Source: Cryptomeria japonica (lineage: Eukaryota > Streptophyta > Pinopsida > Cupressales > Cupressaceae). Taken from it: DNA of 64,000 nucleotides. Each line of letters begins with the position of its first letter. Positions within the stretch are counted from its first letter, which is position 1. This document shows positions 24,074 to 35,777 of the stretch, piece after piece. The stretch is taken from assembly GCF_030272615.1 (NCBI RefSeq), contig NC_081410.1, positions 502,472,442 to 502,536,441 on the forward strand, given 5' to 3'. The translations under genes were made by a program, and so were the position numbers. The notes under the pieces are model-generated. The model was not told where the DNA came from and searched no databases. It saw nothing but the letters and a program-made list of their open reading frames with translations.

Positions 24074-24908
24074 ATGGATTATGGTTTTTAGAGATAGCTT
24101 AGTGTGACACTTGAAGATCTTGATGCACCAAGAAATTAGATAAGTTCCTTGAAAAGAAACTTGAATGATGCTGATGATTTCATTAACAACTTGAAGGATC
24201 AAGCTGTGAACACTTCAAGAGACAAAATGAAAGAATTGATGGACAAGCTGAAGGAGAAAGAAGATCAAATTATGGAAAATCAAGGTAAAGCTGATGAAGT
24301 TGACAAGCTTGAGAGAGAGAATGTTGCATTGAAGAATGAGATGCAATCCATTGTGATGAGACTAACTAAGGATATTGAGGACCACATGAAAAATGAAGAG
24401 AATCTGACACAATCATTGAAGTAAACAGTTGATGAATGCTTCAGGCTTACCTATGAGAATGATCAGTTGAATCTTGAGTTGACACAGTCAAGGAATAATG
24501 ATAAAGAGCTTAAAAGACAAATTGTCTCCTTAAAGGATGAACTTGCTACTACTAATGACTACAAAGACAAATTCAAAGCTAGCTTAGCAAAGCTTTATGA
24601 GATGTTGGAAAGTCAGAGACATGAAAAGGACATGCGAGGACTTGGATTTGAGAAAGGAGAATCCTCTGGATTTGGATAAAGTAATGCAAAACCTAATAAG
24701 AAGAAGAGCAATAATCCTCTAGTAAGACAATGTAATGCCCATAAATTCAATGGTAGATGCTTTACTTTTGATAAATTTGCTTAGGTGGTGAATCAGTACA
24801 GAAGTAGGATGAATAATGGAATGAACAACATGAATAATGTTCCGACCTTTACCGGTCAGTGTTTCTTATGCAATAATTTTTGTCACAAGTCAAATATGTG
24901 TAGAGCAG
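24074..24908 (+). pseudogene. gag-like coiled-coil and first zinc knuckle
   Basis: One frame with stops at 24422, 24677 and others. Residues from 24149 on are strongly charged and heptad-like (KMKELMDKLKEKEDQI, VDKLERENVALKNEM), typical of a coiled-coil Gag region that would package RNA. Near 24850-24905 a CX2CX4HX4C knuckle is visible (CFLCNNFCHKSNMC). The frame is cut at 24908 by the nested element and resumes at 31456 with AIMNNFQNKRCYAC: joining the two sides through the AGCA(G/A) duplication restores the reading frame. The start codon is uncertain because early stops follow the first ATG (24074). Confidence 0.65.
24904..24908. repeat. Target-site duplication AGCAG, left copy
   Basis: AGCAG next to TGTAATG pairs with AGCAA at 31456-31460 (4 of 5 identical). 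The gag frame is continuous across the pair. Confidence 0.65.
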
Positions 24909-25323
24909 TGTAATGTTTGAAAATGGTGAATGATGGAGATATCGAGAGGAAATCTTTTCTTCTGTCTGAGGAGATATAAAAGTTTCACTTCGGATTTCTC
25001 TTCAAACACATTTTCCGCATTACATTGGAAGAGGGGGTAAGATACACTAGATTCAACCTCTAGAGAAAGAGATTAAATTCTGAGTGATGATAAGTGAATC
25101 CTCTTTTCTGAGATTGAGATTTGAATTTATTGAATTGTGTACTTATGATCAACTGTAAAAGTGACAAATATCTAATTATAACTCAAGATAGAAGCATAGG
25201 ATGAAGTTGTGCACCTAGAGCTCGCAATTCTCTGGTCTTCAATTTGGCTTAGGGATTCGAATCGTGTGTGTGAGGACCCTAATGTGATCACAATTGCAAG
25301 GGTCACAATTTCATGACACTAAA
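24909..25323 (-). mobile_element. 3' LTR of copy 1, internally deleted
   Basis: Matches the outer parts of the 5' LTR (30326-31455): CACTTCGGATTTCTCTTCAA, GATACACTAGATTCAACCT, then GAGGACCCTAATGTG and TCATGACACTA. About 715 bases from the middle are missing, including the TATA box. Confidence 0.8.
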
Positions 25324-25339
25324 TTTAGCCCCCACTTTA
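25324..25339 (-). promoter_or_regulatory. Polypurine tract of copy 1
   Basis: Minus strand AAAGTGGGGGCTAAA directly before the 3' LTR, identical to the tract of the second copy at 59657-59672. Likely plus-strand primer. Confidence 0.75.
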
Positions 25340-25634
25340 GTAGGAGTATACGAGTATGCCAATACTATAGGTAAAGTACAAGGAAACAAGATTGAAATAC
25401 TTCTACCACATCAAGGAGGCAAGATGCACCAAGCCCCCAGTGGAATTAGGATCTTATGACTTCGATTGACAAAGTAAAATGGAAGATCAAGAAGGGAAAA
25501 CTATGACTGCAAGTACCAAGGTTCCCCTCACTATGAGTTAGGAAAAAGATACCAAAATTATGAAGCAAAGCCAAGTTCACTAAATAATTCTAAGTATTGA
25601 AAAGGAAAATATGAGTGGAGTGTATGCCCCCACG

Positions 25635-25676
25635 TTAAAGCGATCGCGTGTGCCTTATTAGGAGCGATCTCTTTAA
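25635..25676. repeat. Inverted repeat in the 3' untranslated region, copy 1
   Basis: Arms TTAAAGCGATCGC and GCGATCTCTTTAA (12 of 13 pairs) around a 16-base loop. The homologous place in copy 2 (59971-60012) also forms a hairpin with altered arms. Confidence 0.65.
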
Positions 25677-26026
25677 GGTAGGATACACCCAAAAGAGAGA
25701 GAAGAGAGTGAGCACGTCATCGCAACTATTTAGCCCACAAGTGAGAAATAAACCCAAGGATAATGAGCACAAAACAACAAGAATGAGGTAGTTTTTCTTT
25801 CCTCAAGGTCAATATGTTGTATGATAACTCATGTATATCATATATGTATATGTGCATATAATAATCGTCATTCCCCAAAGAAAGGACACTACCTTAGAAG
25901 AAAGGGAAGAGAGGATGTCTTTCGAGTCAACATGAAAGAGACCAAAAGAGATCCCAATGATTTGCATCATCCTCAAGTAGACATGACAGTAAAAGTAGAA
26001 GAACATAGATACATATAGAAGAATGG

Positions 26027-26030
26027 TCAC

Positions 26031-26070
<40 letters not shown>

Positions 26071-29000
26071 CCTCCCGATATTGTTGATCACTATTTCGGG
26101 AAGGCGAGCGACATGCCAAAGGAGTGATATCGAGCATAGCAGATGGAGTTATCACAAGATACAAACAAGGACTATGCTCATGTGGTAAGTCACTTTGTTC
26201 GATTCTAGGAGCTAGGATTATTGTTTGTGAAAATTCAATTGATAAATTCTTATCCACATCAACATATTCATACTCATTATTAGAAGCATTAGGAGTTGTA
26301 TTGCCATCATGAATAACATTTTCACTCATTTCCTCATTAAAATTTAGAGAAAGAGGAGCAAGAACACAAATAGGAGTAACACCATCACATGTTTTATGCA
26401 ACTTATGATTTGGACATGTAGGTTGAACATCTTGCTTAAGAGAAAATGAAATCATGTCAACTATTGGAGTCCTGGGAGATTGATTATTTTGAGGGCCAAC
26501 TTCACGATCTCAAACACAACATCTTCATTAGCATTCTCACACACAATGATTCTGTCGAGTCTTAGTGGAAGGAAGAGAAGGAGGAGGAACATTTGAAAAA
26601 GTAGGAATGTTTCTCTCCTTGATAGTTGAAGGTTTAGGCTGAACAAGAGGAGAAGAAGGCCTCTTCTCTCTATAAGAGGAAGGAGGTAGAACTGCACTAG
26701 ATAAAGGAGGAATATTAGGTGTATGAAGGAGGCAAGGTCCATCATGGGAAGGAGGTATAGGTCTAACCTTAGGAGGAATATTGTTGTTCTTCTTAGGAGA
26801 AGGTATAGTCACATCCATAGGAATATGTTGAAGACCTTACTTATGAGGGAGATTAGTTCTATCGTTGAGGGGAAGGAATTCATCTTCAAGTATGATAGGA
26901 ATGTCCATTATTGGGGATCTAGGTTGACTTAAGGTTAGGATTGTATCTTTCTTCCATTTTTTATAAGATTGAAAAAGAGCATCACTCGATGGAAGAGATT
27001 GAAATTGTTTAGGCCAAAAGAGATCAATAGGAACACTAGGGCTTCTTTTGGATGGATGAAATAAGCTATGGTTCATGGTTATGATTTCTCCATTGTGAGG
27101 AAATTTCAAACACTTATGGATAGGAGAAGCAATAGCCTTCATGGAAGATAGCCAAGGATAGCCCAAATTTACACGGAATTGTTTCGAAGAGGGTATGATA
27201 ACAAAGTCAACATCCATGGATTTAGTATGAACTTCAACATGAAGGGTGATAGAGCCAATGGTAGGACAAGAGAATCCATCAAATAACTTCACCACTACAT
27301 TAGAGGCATCATATATTGGTTTATGTAGTCGTTTAAAGTGAAAAGATATTCCTCAGTGATGACATTAACAATGCAAGAAGGATTAAAAAGAGCACCATGG
27401 AAAGGGATATCCTTAACCTTCACAACTATGTATAAAGGGTCATCGAGTTCTCTAATGATCTCACGAGGGTCAAATGTAATACATCAATCCTTAGTCGTAT
27501 CTTGTTTTTCTACCATATTTACCATGTTTGGAGCCATAGAAATGAATTCCTCGGAGGAGAATGAAGTATACTCAGTCTTAATCACGTTAGAGGTATCAGA
27601 AGGAAAAGGATCAGTAAAAATTTTAAGATTTTGATTAGGAGGAGCTACTGATTTATTCCCTTTATCTTTCACACCTGCCACAGATATATCAAATCTTGAA
27701 TCTTATTTTGCAATGCAAAACATTTCTCAGTATCATGACCAAGTTGATGATGAAATTGACAAAAGGAATTATTATCAAAATAAGGGGATGCAAGTTTAGA
27801 AGGATCAATTTGTTTTATAGAAGGAATTTTGATAACATTTATTTGCAACAATTCAGACATAATACTATGTAAAGATTCATTCAAAGGAGTAAACTGTCTT
27901 TCTCTTTTGAAAAATTTAGAAATAGAAGGCACACCTATTGTAGCATTCACATTGTTGTTGTTGATTGTATCATTGAACTTGATGAAGTTTTTTGTTGGTT
28001 TGAACTTCACAAACGGTTGTTGAACACTCCCCCCTATCACCTAGAGCCATCAGAGTAGATTTATCCATTTGACTCACAACTAGTTGATAATTGTGGAGTG
28101 TTGCACACAACTGCCGAAAGGAAGTAAACTCAAACAAAAGAATCTTTTCCCTAATATGTTTTTGTAAATTAGAAATGAAAATTCGTTGAATATCATTATC
28201 AAGTACATGAAAAGAAATTTGAGCACACAAATGCTTATATCTACCAATGAAATCAGTCACTTTTTCTTTAACATCTTGTTTACAATGCATGAAATTAGTC
28301 AAAGTGATTTTAGGCCCAATGTTATTTTGAAATTTATGGATGAAATCATTTTCTAGTTGTTGAAAATAAGTGATGGAATAAGAAGGCAAAGAGAAATACA
28401 ATTGTAAATCCTTATCTCTTAATGTTCTTGTAAACAATTTTGCAAGCAATCTTTGATCATAAGCAAAATAGTTGACAAGGTTTGAAATGTTTTGACATGC
28501 ATAAGAGAATCATTATTTTCATTATAGAGTTCCAATTGAGGGACGTCAACATGCTTAGGTGGTACGAATTTAACAATATCAAGAGAAAGTGGGCTCACAA
28601 CATCAAAGGTGGGCACACTAAACTTGGATTGACTCATAGAAGCAATTCGTTGTTGTAAGGAAGACAAAGTTTGAGAAAGATTGTTGATGGTTGCTTCGGT
28701 AGAAGAATTGATGTTAGACATGGTTGATTGAGAAGGTGGTGTGATGTGATTAAAGGAAGGCATGGATTGAGAATAAGGTGGTGGGACATTATAATAAGTA
28801 GGCATAGGTGACGATTGAGTAGGAAATGGGACATTCAAAGGAGTAACAAAATTGTTGAATGAATTAGCCCCTTATGTCATATTGATTGGTTGAGGGATAA
28901 TAGGAATAATTATGGAAAACATAGGTAAAGATGGAGGATTAAATGAAGAAGAGGGATTGCCCCCATGAACAATAGTTGTAGGAATGACATTTTTAGTTGA

Positions 29001-29519
29001 TGTAGCCATGATGTTTGAAGTGAAAGTAGGAATACTAGCCATTGGAGTAGACAAAGGAATAGAATGAGTGATTTTATTCGAAGGTTGTGAATAACCTAAG
29101 TTCTCAGCACAAGTCTTTATAGCCATGACATTAGAATCAACAATATGAGCAATGCCATACAATATATCAATTTCATTCTTATCACTTTGAATCATGTGTT
29201 TAAGGCCTTCAATTAATGGAAGAGCTTCACTATTAGGGTATTCTTGGGACATCCATTGTTGAAAGTTATCAAATTGATTGTCCAATTTTGAAAGTTGATC
29301 TATGGAAATTCTAGTCAAAGCTTCTTCTTGTTCATCATGGGATTCATCAATTGGATAGATAGGGACATGAGTAGGATGTGAAGAATTAGCATTATCCTCA
29401 TTAAAGAAGTCACCCAAATTATGCTCCAAGTCCTCGGTAATTAAACCTTGGGAAGCCTTAATTCTAATGCTTCGTCTAACAGGGATAGTGTAGGTAGGAC
29501 TAATAGTGGTGAAACTCAT
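26027..29519 (-). pseudogene. Gag-protease polyprotein, copy 1, with frameshifts
   Basis: Seven minus-strand frames together match the 1,134-codon protein of copy 2. In order: N-terminus MSFTTISPTYTIPVRRS (29519), proline-rich region, Gag core near 28470-28080 (LLAKLFTRTLRDKDLQLY), knuckle-like CQFHHQLGHDTEKCFA (near 27760-27715), protease-like region near 27420-27090 (FRVNLGYPWLSSMKA), proline-rich spacer, and a conserved C-terminal module (26330-26070). The protease catalytic triad position reads N-P-S (near 27385), so the aspartate is lost. A stop at 28872 is CAA to TAA relative to copy 2. The tail runs into a GA microsatellite, giving a Leu/Ser repeat. Confidence 0.8.
26032..26066. repeat. 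(GA)n microsatellite
   Basis: About 16 GA units at the end of the copy 1 polyprotein frame. Copy 2 has only GAGAGGAGGAGAGA at the equivalent place (60364-60380), so it expanded here. Confidence 0.85.
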
Positions 29520-30325
29520 GCACTAGAGGGAAAATTGAAATTTTGAATTTAGAACAAAGCTTACAAAATTGAGTAATGCAAAATTTAAGAAAATACTGAT
29601 TAAACAATTTGAAATTTGTTGGAAGAAGAGGATGACACAATTTTCAAAAATGAACTTGGAAAATAGAATTTTAAAATTAGGGCCAAGGGAATACAACTTA
29701 ATTTTAAAATTAACAAAAGAAGAATTTTTAAAATCAGGGCAAATTATAATTAACTTCTTAATTTAAAAAATTTTCTTGAAATTGAAAATGTTGAATTTTG
29801 GAGGTATTTTTAATGTTAGAGGGATCAAAAATCGACAAAATTAGCCAATATTATGGATTTAGGCTATTAAATATAATCATAACAATCTCCCAAAATTTCG
29901 AGGAAAAAGTTGAGGACCATGGCGGGAACGCACATGGTCCGACCAACTTTTTTCAAAATTTCCAGGGATGAATATTACAATGATTTTAAAGCTAACCCTA
30001 AAAAAATAGTGACTTTTACAATTTTGAGATAGGTGAAATGAACATTCAAATGTGAGAATAGGACCCAATTAGGGTTTCGAAGAAAAAGAAAGATTGGACT
30101 ACAAATTTGAAAAGGGTCACACCTAAAGGGGAGGGACACCTTGGAGAATGGTTTAGAAATCTAAAGTTGAATGAAATTGATCAAAATTTGCACAAAATCC
30201 AGTCAACTTTGAAAATTAGTGTTTTATGATATAACCACTTAATTCTTGAAAATTTTAAATATAGGATAGAAGATAAGTCTGAAAATAGTCGCAAATCTGA
30301 AAATTAAATGAAAATTCAATTTTTT
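29520..30325 (-). mobile_element. Leader between 5' LTR and gag, copy 1
   Basis: Non-coding leader. Holds the hairpin GGACCATG...CATGGTCC at 29914-29942, and its first 350 bases match 63803-64000 of copy 2 (AGCCAAT, ATTTAGGCTATTAAATA, CAATCTCCC.AAATTTCG). No clear primer-binding site could be named next to 30326. Confidence 0.6.
29914..29942. repeat. GGACCATG/CATGGTCC hairpin in the leader, copy 1
   Basis: Perfect 8-base arms around about 11 bases (GCGGGAACGCA). Related hairpins lie at 63931-63960 and, weaker, within the LTRs near 58721 and 30675. Confidence 0.6.
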
Positions 30326-31455
30326 TGCAAAAGTTCGAGAGGAAAGCTTTTATTCCCTCCAAGGAGAGATAAAATTTTCACTTCGGATTTCTCTTCAAAC
30401 ACATTTTCTACATTACATTAGAAGAGGGGGGAAGATACACTAGATTCAACCTTTAGAGAAAGAGATTGAATTCTGAGTGATGATAAGTGAATCCCCTCTT
30501 CTCAAATTGAGATTTGAATTGATTGAATTGTATACTTATGATCAAGTGTAAAAGTGACAAAGATCTGATTATAACTCAAGATAGAAGCATAGGATGAAGT
30601 TTTGCACTTGGATCTGGTAATAATCTGTATAAAATGAAGTCCCCCTATGAATTTGGGAAAAAGTTGTCTGGATTGTGGCGAGAATGTACACAGTCCTCCG
30701 AAAAATCCATGAAATGAAAAGGGTTTTTCTACTGATACAAATGGAGCCCGAATCTAAACGTACAGCTACGCACATGCAACCTACACACAAAAAAGAGAGG
30801 GAAAGGTGTTGGGATTGGGGTTTTGCCTTCAAGTCAAACCCTAGTTTTGGAATTAACCAAATGATGAAAGAAAATACTTGCAAGTAAATGTAAATGAAAG
30901 ATTGAAATGTAAGTCACCTCAAGGGAGGTTGTGATAGAAATGTTGATAGAATTGCTTGTATGAATTTGAATGTTCGAAAGAATCTCCTCTTCAATGGTTG
31001 AATCCTTGACTTGAATGCAACACCTAGCCTTGAAAGGAGACTTGAGAGTGCTGAAAACTGGAAAAGAATGCTTGAATGCTCTTGAATACTTGAATGCATG
31101 ATCTCATGTATCTATGTTATGCCAAAATGGAAGGGGAAATGTGACTTATATACTTGTCAATTAGGGATAATTGATTGATTTTCCATCACAGGCCGACATT
31201 GGGGGATTTTTCTCGCTCAATGTGCAACCTCTAAAGCACATTTGGAAAGGGTCCTGCCCCAAAATGGGGAAGGGGACAGGGGTGCCATGCCCTTGTCCTT
31301 TCCCTTTTTGCAAGACAGGATGCAGTTCAGGCAATGTAGAGGGCAAGAATGATGCAGTTCTCAGGTGTCGAGACAGTCTTCGGTCTCTGATCTAGCTTGG
31401 GATTTGAATCGCATGGGTGAGGACCTTAATGTGGTCAAAATTTTATGACACTACA
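30326..31455 (-). mobile_element. 5' LTR of copy 1
   Basis: Minus strand starts TGTAGTGTCATAAAAT at 31455. A TATATAAGTC box near 31151-31160 is shared with the LTR at 58357-59656 (TATATAAAC, near 59262-59270). The left edge TGCAAAAG at 30326 is inferred from alignment to the other LTRs and could be off by some bases. Confidence 0.75.
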
Positions 31456-31460
31456 AGCAA
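31456..31460. repeat. Target-site duplication AGCAA, right copy
   Basis: Partner of AGCAG at 24904-24908; one base differs. Confidence 0.65.
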
Positions 31461-31771
31461 TAATGAATAACTTCCAAAATAAGAGGTGTTATGCTTGTTG
31501 GATGTTGGGAAAAATATCTAACCATTGTAGGATGAGACCAAATCAGATGAACTTCAGACCTATGCAGAATGTTGTTTGTCGCACATGCAATAAAACTGGT
31601 CACATTGATAAAAACTACAAAAGAAAGAATAGTGCTTTGGTAGACAAGAACAAATCAAATGAGAAGGGAAAGGAAAAGGTAGAAGAGATCAGAGACAAAC
31701 ATGAGAAGATGTGGGTCACAAAAGATGAATCCAAAGTAGACAATGGATATGCACCCAAATCTGGTGCATGA
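31456..31771 (+). pseudogene. gag zinc-knuckle region continued
   Basis: Resumes the frame interrupted at 24908. Two more knuckles follow, both with a changed ligand: CYACWMLGKISNHC (Lys in place of the His) near 31490 and CRTCNKTGHIDKNY (final Cys is Tyr) near 31582. A lysine-rich tail ends in GYAPKSGA and TGA at 31769. This would be the nucleic-acid-binding part of Gag. Confidence 0.7.
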
Positions 31772-32184
31772 TCTTCATCCGGTAACTAGGCCTTTATGCC
31801 TTAGAGGGAACTTTTCATGGAGATTCTAAGAGCCCCCACTTTGGTGATCTGCAATCGATTTTGGAAGATTGCAGAAGGTTTAAATCTTATATGCAGATGT
31901 TACCAGAAGTTTCAGAGAAGATTTGATGCTCCAGTAAGTGACTCTATGAAAATCAAGGTAACCAGTTGTAGCATTTATTGTAATAAAGAATTAGGTTTTT
32001 GAAGGTTAAAAGGGAATTTCAAAGCTTCATTTGTCATAATACGATCAAGAGAATAAAGCAGAGAAGAAGAGAAAAGTGATTTGTCAATCTCAACAGCGAT
32101 TTCAGTAATCCTAAAGAGAATACCAGCACCTGGATGTGAATTGAGGTATTTATCTATTTCAGACTATCAGTTTCCGCAAACCCT

Positions 32185-35100
32185 ATGTTTGAAATGGCTT
32201 CATCTTCTATAATTGCTGCCCCATTGGTTGTCGATATTAAGGATAGTGCTAGATCTATTTTCAAGAAACACCCTTTCAAGTCTATTGAAGGTGATCTAGA
32301 AGGTGCATTTTCTTTAGTACCTTACGACATCCTTCACAATGAGGATATTAGGGCATACATCCATTTTGATCTTGAGGAGCTTGAAAAAATTGATATGTTG
32401 AACCTGTATAACAAATATTTGGCGGACAATTTGGGAAACCTCAAACCAAAATAGAAGGTTCTTCAAGACAAGGGTTTTCCATAGTTCATCCATTTTCCAT
32501 TATTTGATGAAGTAGAATGGATCCGGTATATTATCAGTCGAGTCCATGATGAGTTCATATGGCTTGATAGGCCTCACAAGATCACTAAATAGGCAATTCG
32601 AGTTGTGACATGCCTCAGTGAAACCGGTGAAGTACCTAGCCTACGAAAAGTATCAAATAACACAGTGATAGCAACTACTGGTTCCAAGTTCTACAATAGA
32701 GTAATGACTATCAGTGACATTTTGGAGCATGATGTGAAGTTTGCATCAATGGTGATTGGATACAAAGTTTACCAATCAAGTAGACACAACTCCATTTCCA
32801 GAACTGCCATATATGTACATCATATCAGATGCTCAAGAATGAGATGAGGTATGATCTATGTACAGTCCTTTTGAATGAGCTGATGAGTAATTTGAAGAAA
32901 ATTAAGCAAGACAAGAAGCACACTTTTAAATATGGAACTCTTCTTATTTGTGTGGCCTTATATTTCTTGAATGAGATACCTAGTGTAAATGGAAAGTTCC
33001 AATGGGCCTATGATAGACCAGTGGCAATGCAAATCAAAGAGTGGTTGTGGGGAATAGGAGATGCCACAATGAGAATATCTACTCTCTGGGGTTATTTCAA
33101 AACTTTCCAAACCACAATGAAGAACAAAGAAAGAATCCTTAAGGAGATTGTGGAGAAGTGTGAGAAAACTATTTGCTTCATGGTTGATAAAGATCAATGT
33201 CAAATGGAAGTCGTGGAGCCTAGGACAGCTTTGATGATTCCCATCAGGTATGAATTTGACTCTATCATGCTTGAGGCATGTGCTCAACACCAATTGAGCC
33301 AACCAGTTGATCTAAAAGAAGGAAGATTTGGAACATTCAAGGAGAAAGACCTTGAATTGCACAAATAGTTCACTACACCTACTAGAAAAGAGATCGTTAT
33401 AAAGATGGTTGAGGAAGTGGCAATGTAGATGGGATTCACCTAGGAGGAGGTGATGTAGGAAAGAGAAAAACATGCACAAATGGAGGCCAAAGATGAAGCC
33501 AAAAATCCTAAAGTCGATCTGGTTCCCTCCGAGGCTAAACCAAAAGACACCAAGTCTGCCCCTACTCCAATGGCACCATCTTTAGGATAGAGCCCATATG
33601 GAAAGGGAGTGTTGAATCATAAGGAGAAGTCCAAGAAAACTTATGTTGTTGTGTCCTCAGTGGCCTCTAAGATAGAATCTGAGGACGATGCAATAAAGGT
33701 TAAGAAGAAGGGTGAATTTGTAAGAGTGGTGAGGAAGTCGCAGTCCAGTGGAGCCCTGCATGGCAAGAAAGCCAAATTTGACCCTGCCCCTATTGGAAGA
33801 CCCAAAACAGGAAATTAGGTCATAAATCAACTTGATATAGATCCTAAATCCAATGAAAATCAAGTTAAATCTACATATATTCTTCCATTGTCAACAAACC
33901 AATTAATTGATGAGGTAATTGTGGATGGTAATTTGAAGAATATTGGATTGTATTATGAAAAACTGAATGAGGTTGATCAGAGAAAAGTAGAAGAAACTGT
34001 TGTTTAATATTTGCACAATTTCAGTAAAACATTGTTTGAGCTAGAGAAGAGCATTCCTAAAGACCTATACAACATTATTGATGCAAGGAGACTGACTGCT
34101 AGCTGAACATATAAGGAAATGAAATAAAGAGAGTTGATAAATATTTGTACTTGTATAGCCCGAAATAAAGTCAAAAGGCTCATTGAGGAATCCAACAAGA
34201 AATAATTTAGAAGCAAAATAAGGGTGAATAGATTGATGATAGGAAAGGTGGAAGAGGTAAGAAAGGAGACATGGGATATATGGAGAAAAATAATTATGAA
34301 TGATCCCTTGTACAAAGATGCATTTAAGTCTTCTCGACCAAAAGAAAAAGAAGGTGTTTCCAGTTATCAGAAAGATGAAACTTAGACTGAGGTACATCCA
34401 AAAGATCAACGCAACATAACTCTTGATGTTGAAGTTGGTGGTAGACATTTCAACAACCCCTAATATACAAAAGAATGATACTACACCAAGTGGCATCACC
34501 AGTGCACAAGATAAAGGGGATGAAGCAGAGAAAAGGGAATCTAAGAGTACATAGGTAAAGGTTGTTGAGGTAGACAAGGGCAAAGGAGTTGTTAATTTGG
34601 CAATTGACAATCCTGCAGTCTCGAAGAGCCCACCTCAAATCTCCATTAATCTAGATGGTCCTCTTAACCTTGGACATATGTCTCGTGTCGAGAAGCTAAT
34701 GCTTGCAACATATGTTCAAGCTCAGGCCAGTCAAGATCTACTAAAGTCTGAGTAAGAAGATAAAAAACTTATTTTGATGTTTGTCAATGTTTGGTAGAAG
34801 GTGGCTCTGAATGTACAGTTAGATTCTAATGTTATCCCCTCCATTAAATTGTTACAATTGATTAATAGTGTAAATACTAGTTTTGATTCTTTAGAAAAGT
34901 ATACTACTAAGAGAATTTTGGATAGATGTAAGGATGTCAAAATGTAGATATTTTGGAAGTTGATTGAAGACAATAGAGTGAGATTGAATAAAGGTCAGCA
35001 GGTTATTTCAGATACATTGACAGAAGGTGGTAAATTGAATAAGTCTTGTCTAATTTTGCCCAAATTTACTGTAGATATAAACAAGAAAATAAGTGTTTGT

Positions 35101-35470
35101 CAGGGAAAACTTGCTAGTATTTCTTAGTCCTTTGATCCCAATGTAGCTCCAACCAACAGTGTTGAAGGAGATATTTTGCCTCTAAATGATCAAATCTCAA
35201 GCCTCAATGTGGAAAATGACAAAATTTTGAGGAGAGTTGGTGAACTCCAGAACTTGATTGCCCCCCAGTTCGATACCATGTTAGGAAATAAGGTACACTA
35301 TATTAAGGCAATGGCTGGATCTGTTTCATCTAATCTGAATGAAGTATAGATTCATGCAACTATATTTAGTGCATTCATTACAGTCCTGGATAACTTGAAG
35401 AGTGGGTGGGACACTCACCTAGGATTATTGGAGACCATTTTTTCTAATATCTTCAAGTATTTGTAAAGTC
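32185..35470 (+). pseudogene. Large unrecognised ORF of the copia-type element, decayed
   Basis: A coherent protein-like reading of about 1,080 codons between gag and the 3' LTR, where pol is expected. It is interrupted by about 20 stops and by frameshifts near 32830 and 34460. N-terminal part (32185-32830): MASSSIIAAPLVVDIKDSAR, FDEVEWIRYIISRVHDEF. Middle (32830-33370): LCTVLLNELMSNLKKIKQDK, GTLLICVALYFLNEIPSV, WLWGIGDATMRISTLWGYF. Then a lysine-rich, low-complexity stretch (33480-34000), and a helical C-terminal half (34470-35470: MSRVEKLMLATYVQAQASQ, INSVNTSFDSLEKYT). I recognise no domain and no catalytic motif. Nearly all stops are TAG or TAA at likely former Gln or Trp codons, consistent with an intact ORF before C-to-T decay. 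Confidence 0.6.
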
Positions 35471-35565
35471 TCCAATAGGTATCTCTATATACAAATTTTG
35501 GATAACACCCCATCTTTCGCATTGTTGTCAAAGGGGGAGAGAAAAAGGTGAAAAATGTACTAAAG

Positions 35566-35701
35566 TATAGAAGAGTGTAATTACACTAATTACAGGTTTC
35601 AAAAAATTTTGTCTAAGGGGGAGCCTTAGAAATGTATAGAAGAGTGTAATTACAGTAATTACATTTTTCATAATTCTTTGTCTAAGGGGGAGCCTTAGAA
35701 A
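35566..35701 (+). repeat. 69-base tandem duplication containing purine tract and small hairpin
   Basis: Two copies (35566-35634, 35635-35701) of TATAGAAGAGTGTAATTAC...GTCTAAGGGGGAGCCTTAGAAA. Each holds an inverted repeat CTAAGG-GGGAG-CCTTAG whose loop is a purine tract like the 3' primer. Confidence 0.75.
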
Positions 35702-35761
35702 TTCTTATGATCCGGTGTATAGTTCTCAACACTTAGCCATTTTTCACGAGTGTGACATCAA

Positions 35762-35777
35762 TGCCAAAGGGTGAGAT
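35762..35777 (+). promoter_or_regulatory. Polypurine tract before the 3' LTR
   Basis: TGCCAAAGGGTGAGAT directly precedes TGTTGGCAATT. It corresponds to CCAAAGGGGGATAT of the first copia element. Confidence 0.7.

Larger units (their letters stand above)
24909..31455 (-). mobile_element. Nested Gag-protease element (TR-GAG-like), copy 1
   Basis: Minus-strand LTR element inserted in the gag of the copia-type element. Order on the minus strand: 5' LTR (31455-30326), leader (30325-29520), broken Gag-protease frame (29519-26027), 3' untranslated region, polypurine tract (25339-25324), 3' LTR (25323-24909). There is no RT, RNase H or integrase. The same architecture is seen in the better copy at 58357-64000. 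Confidence 0.85.
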
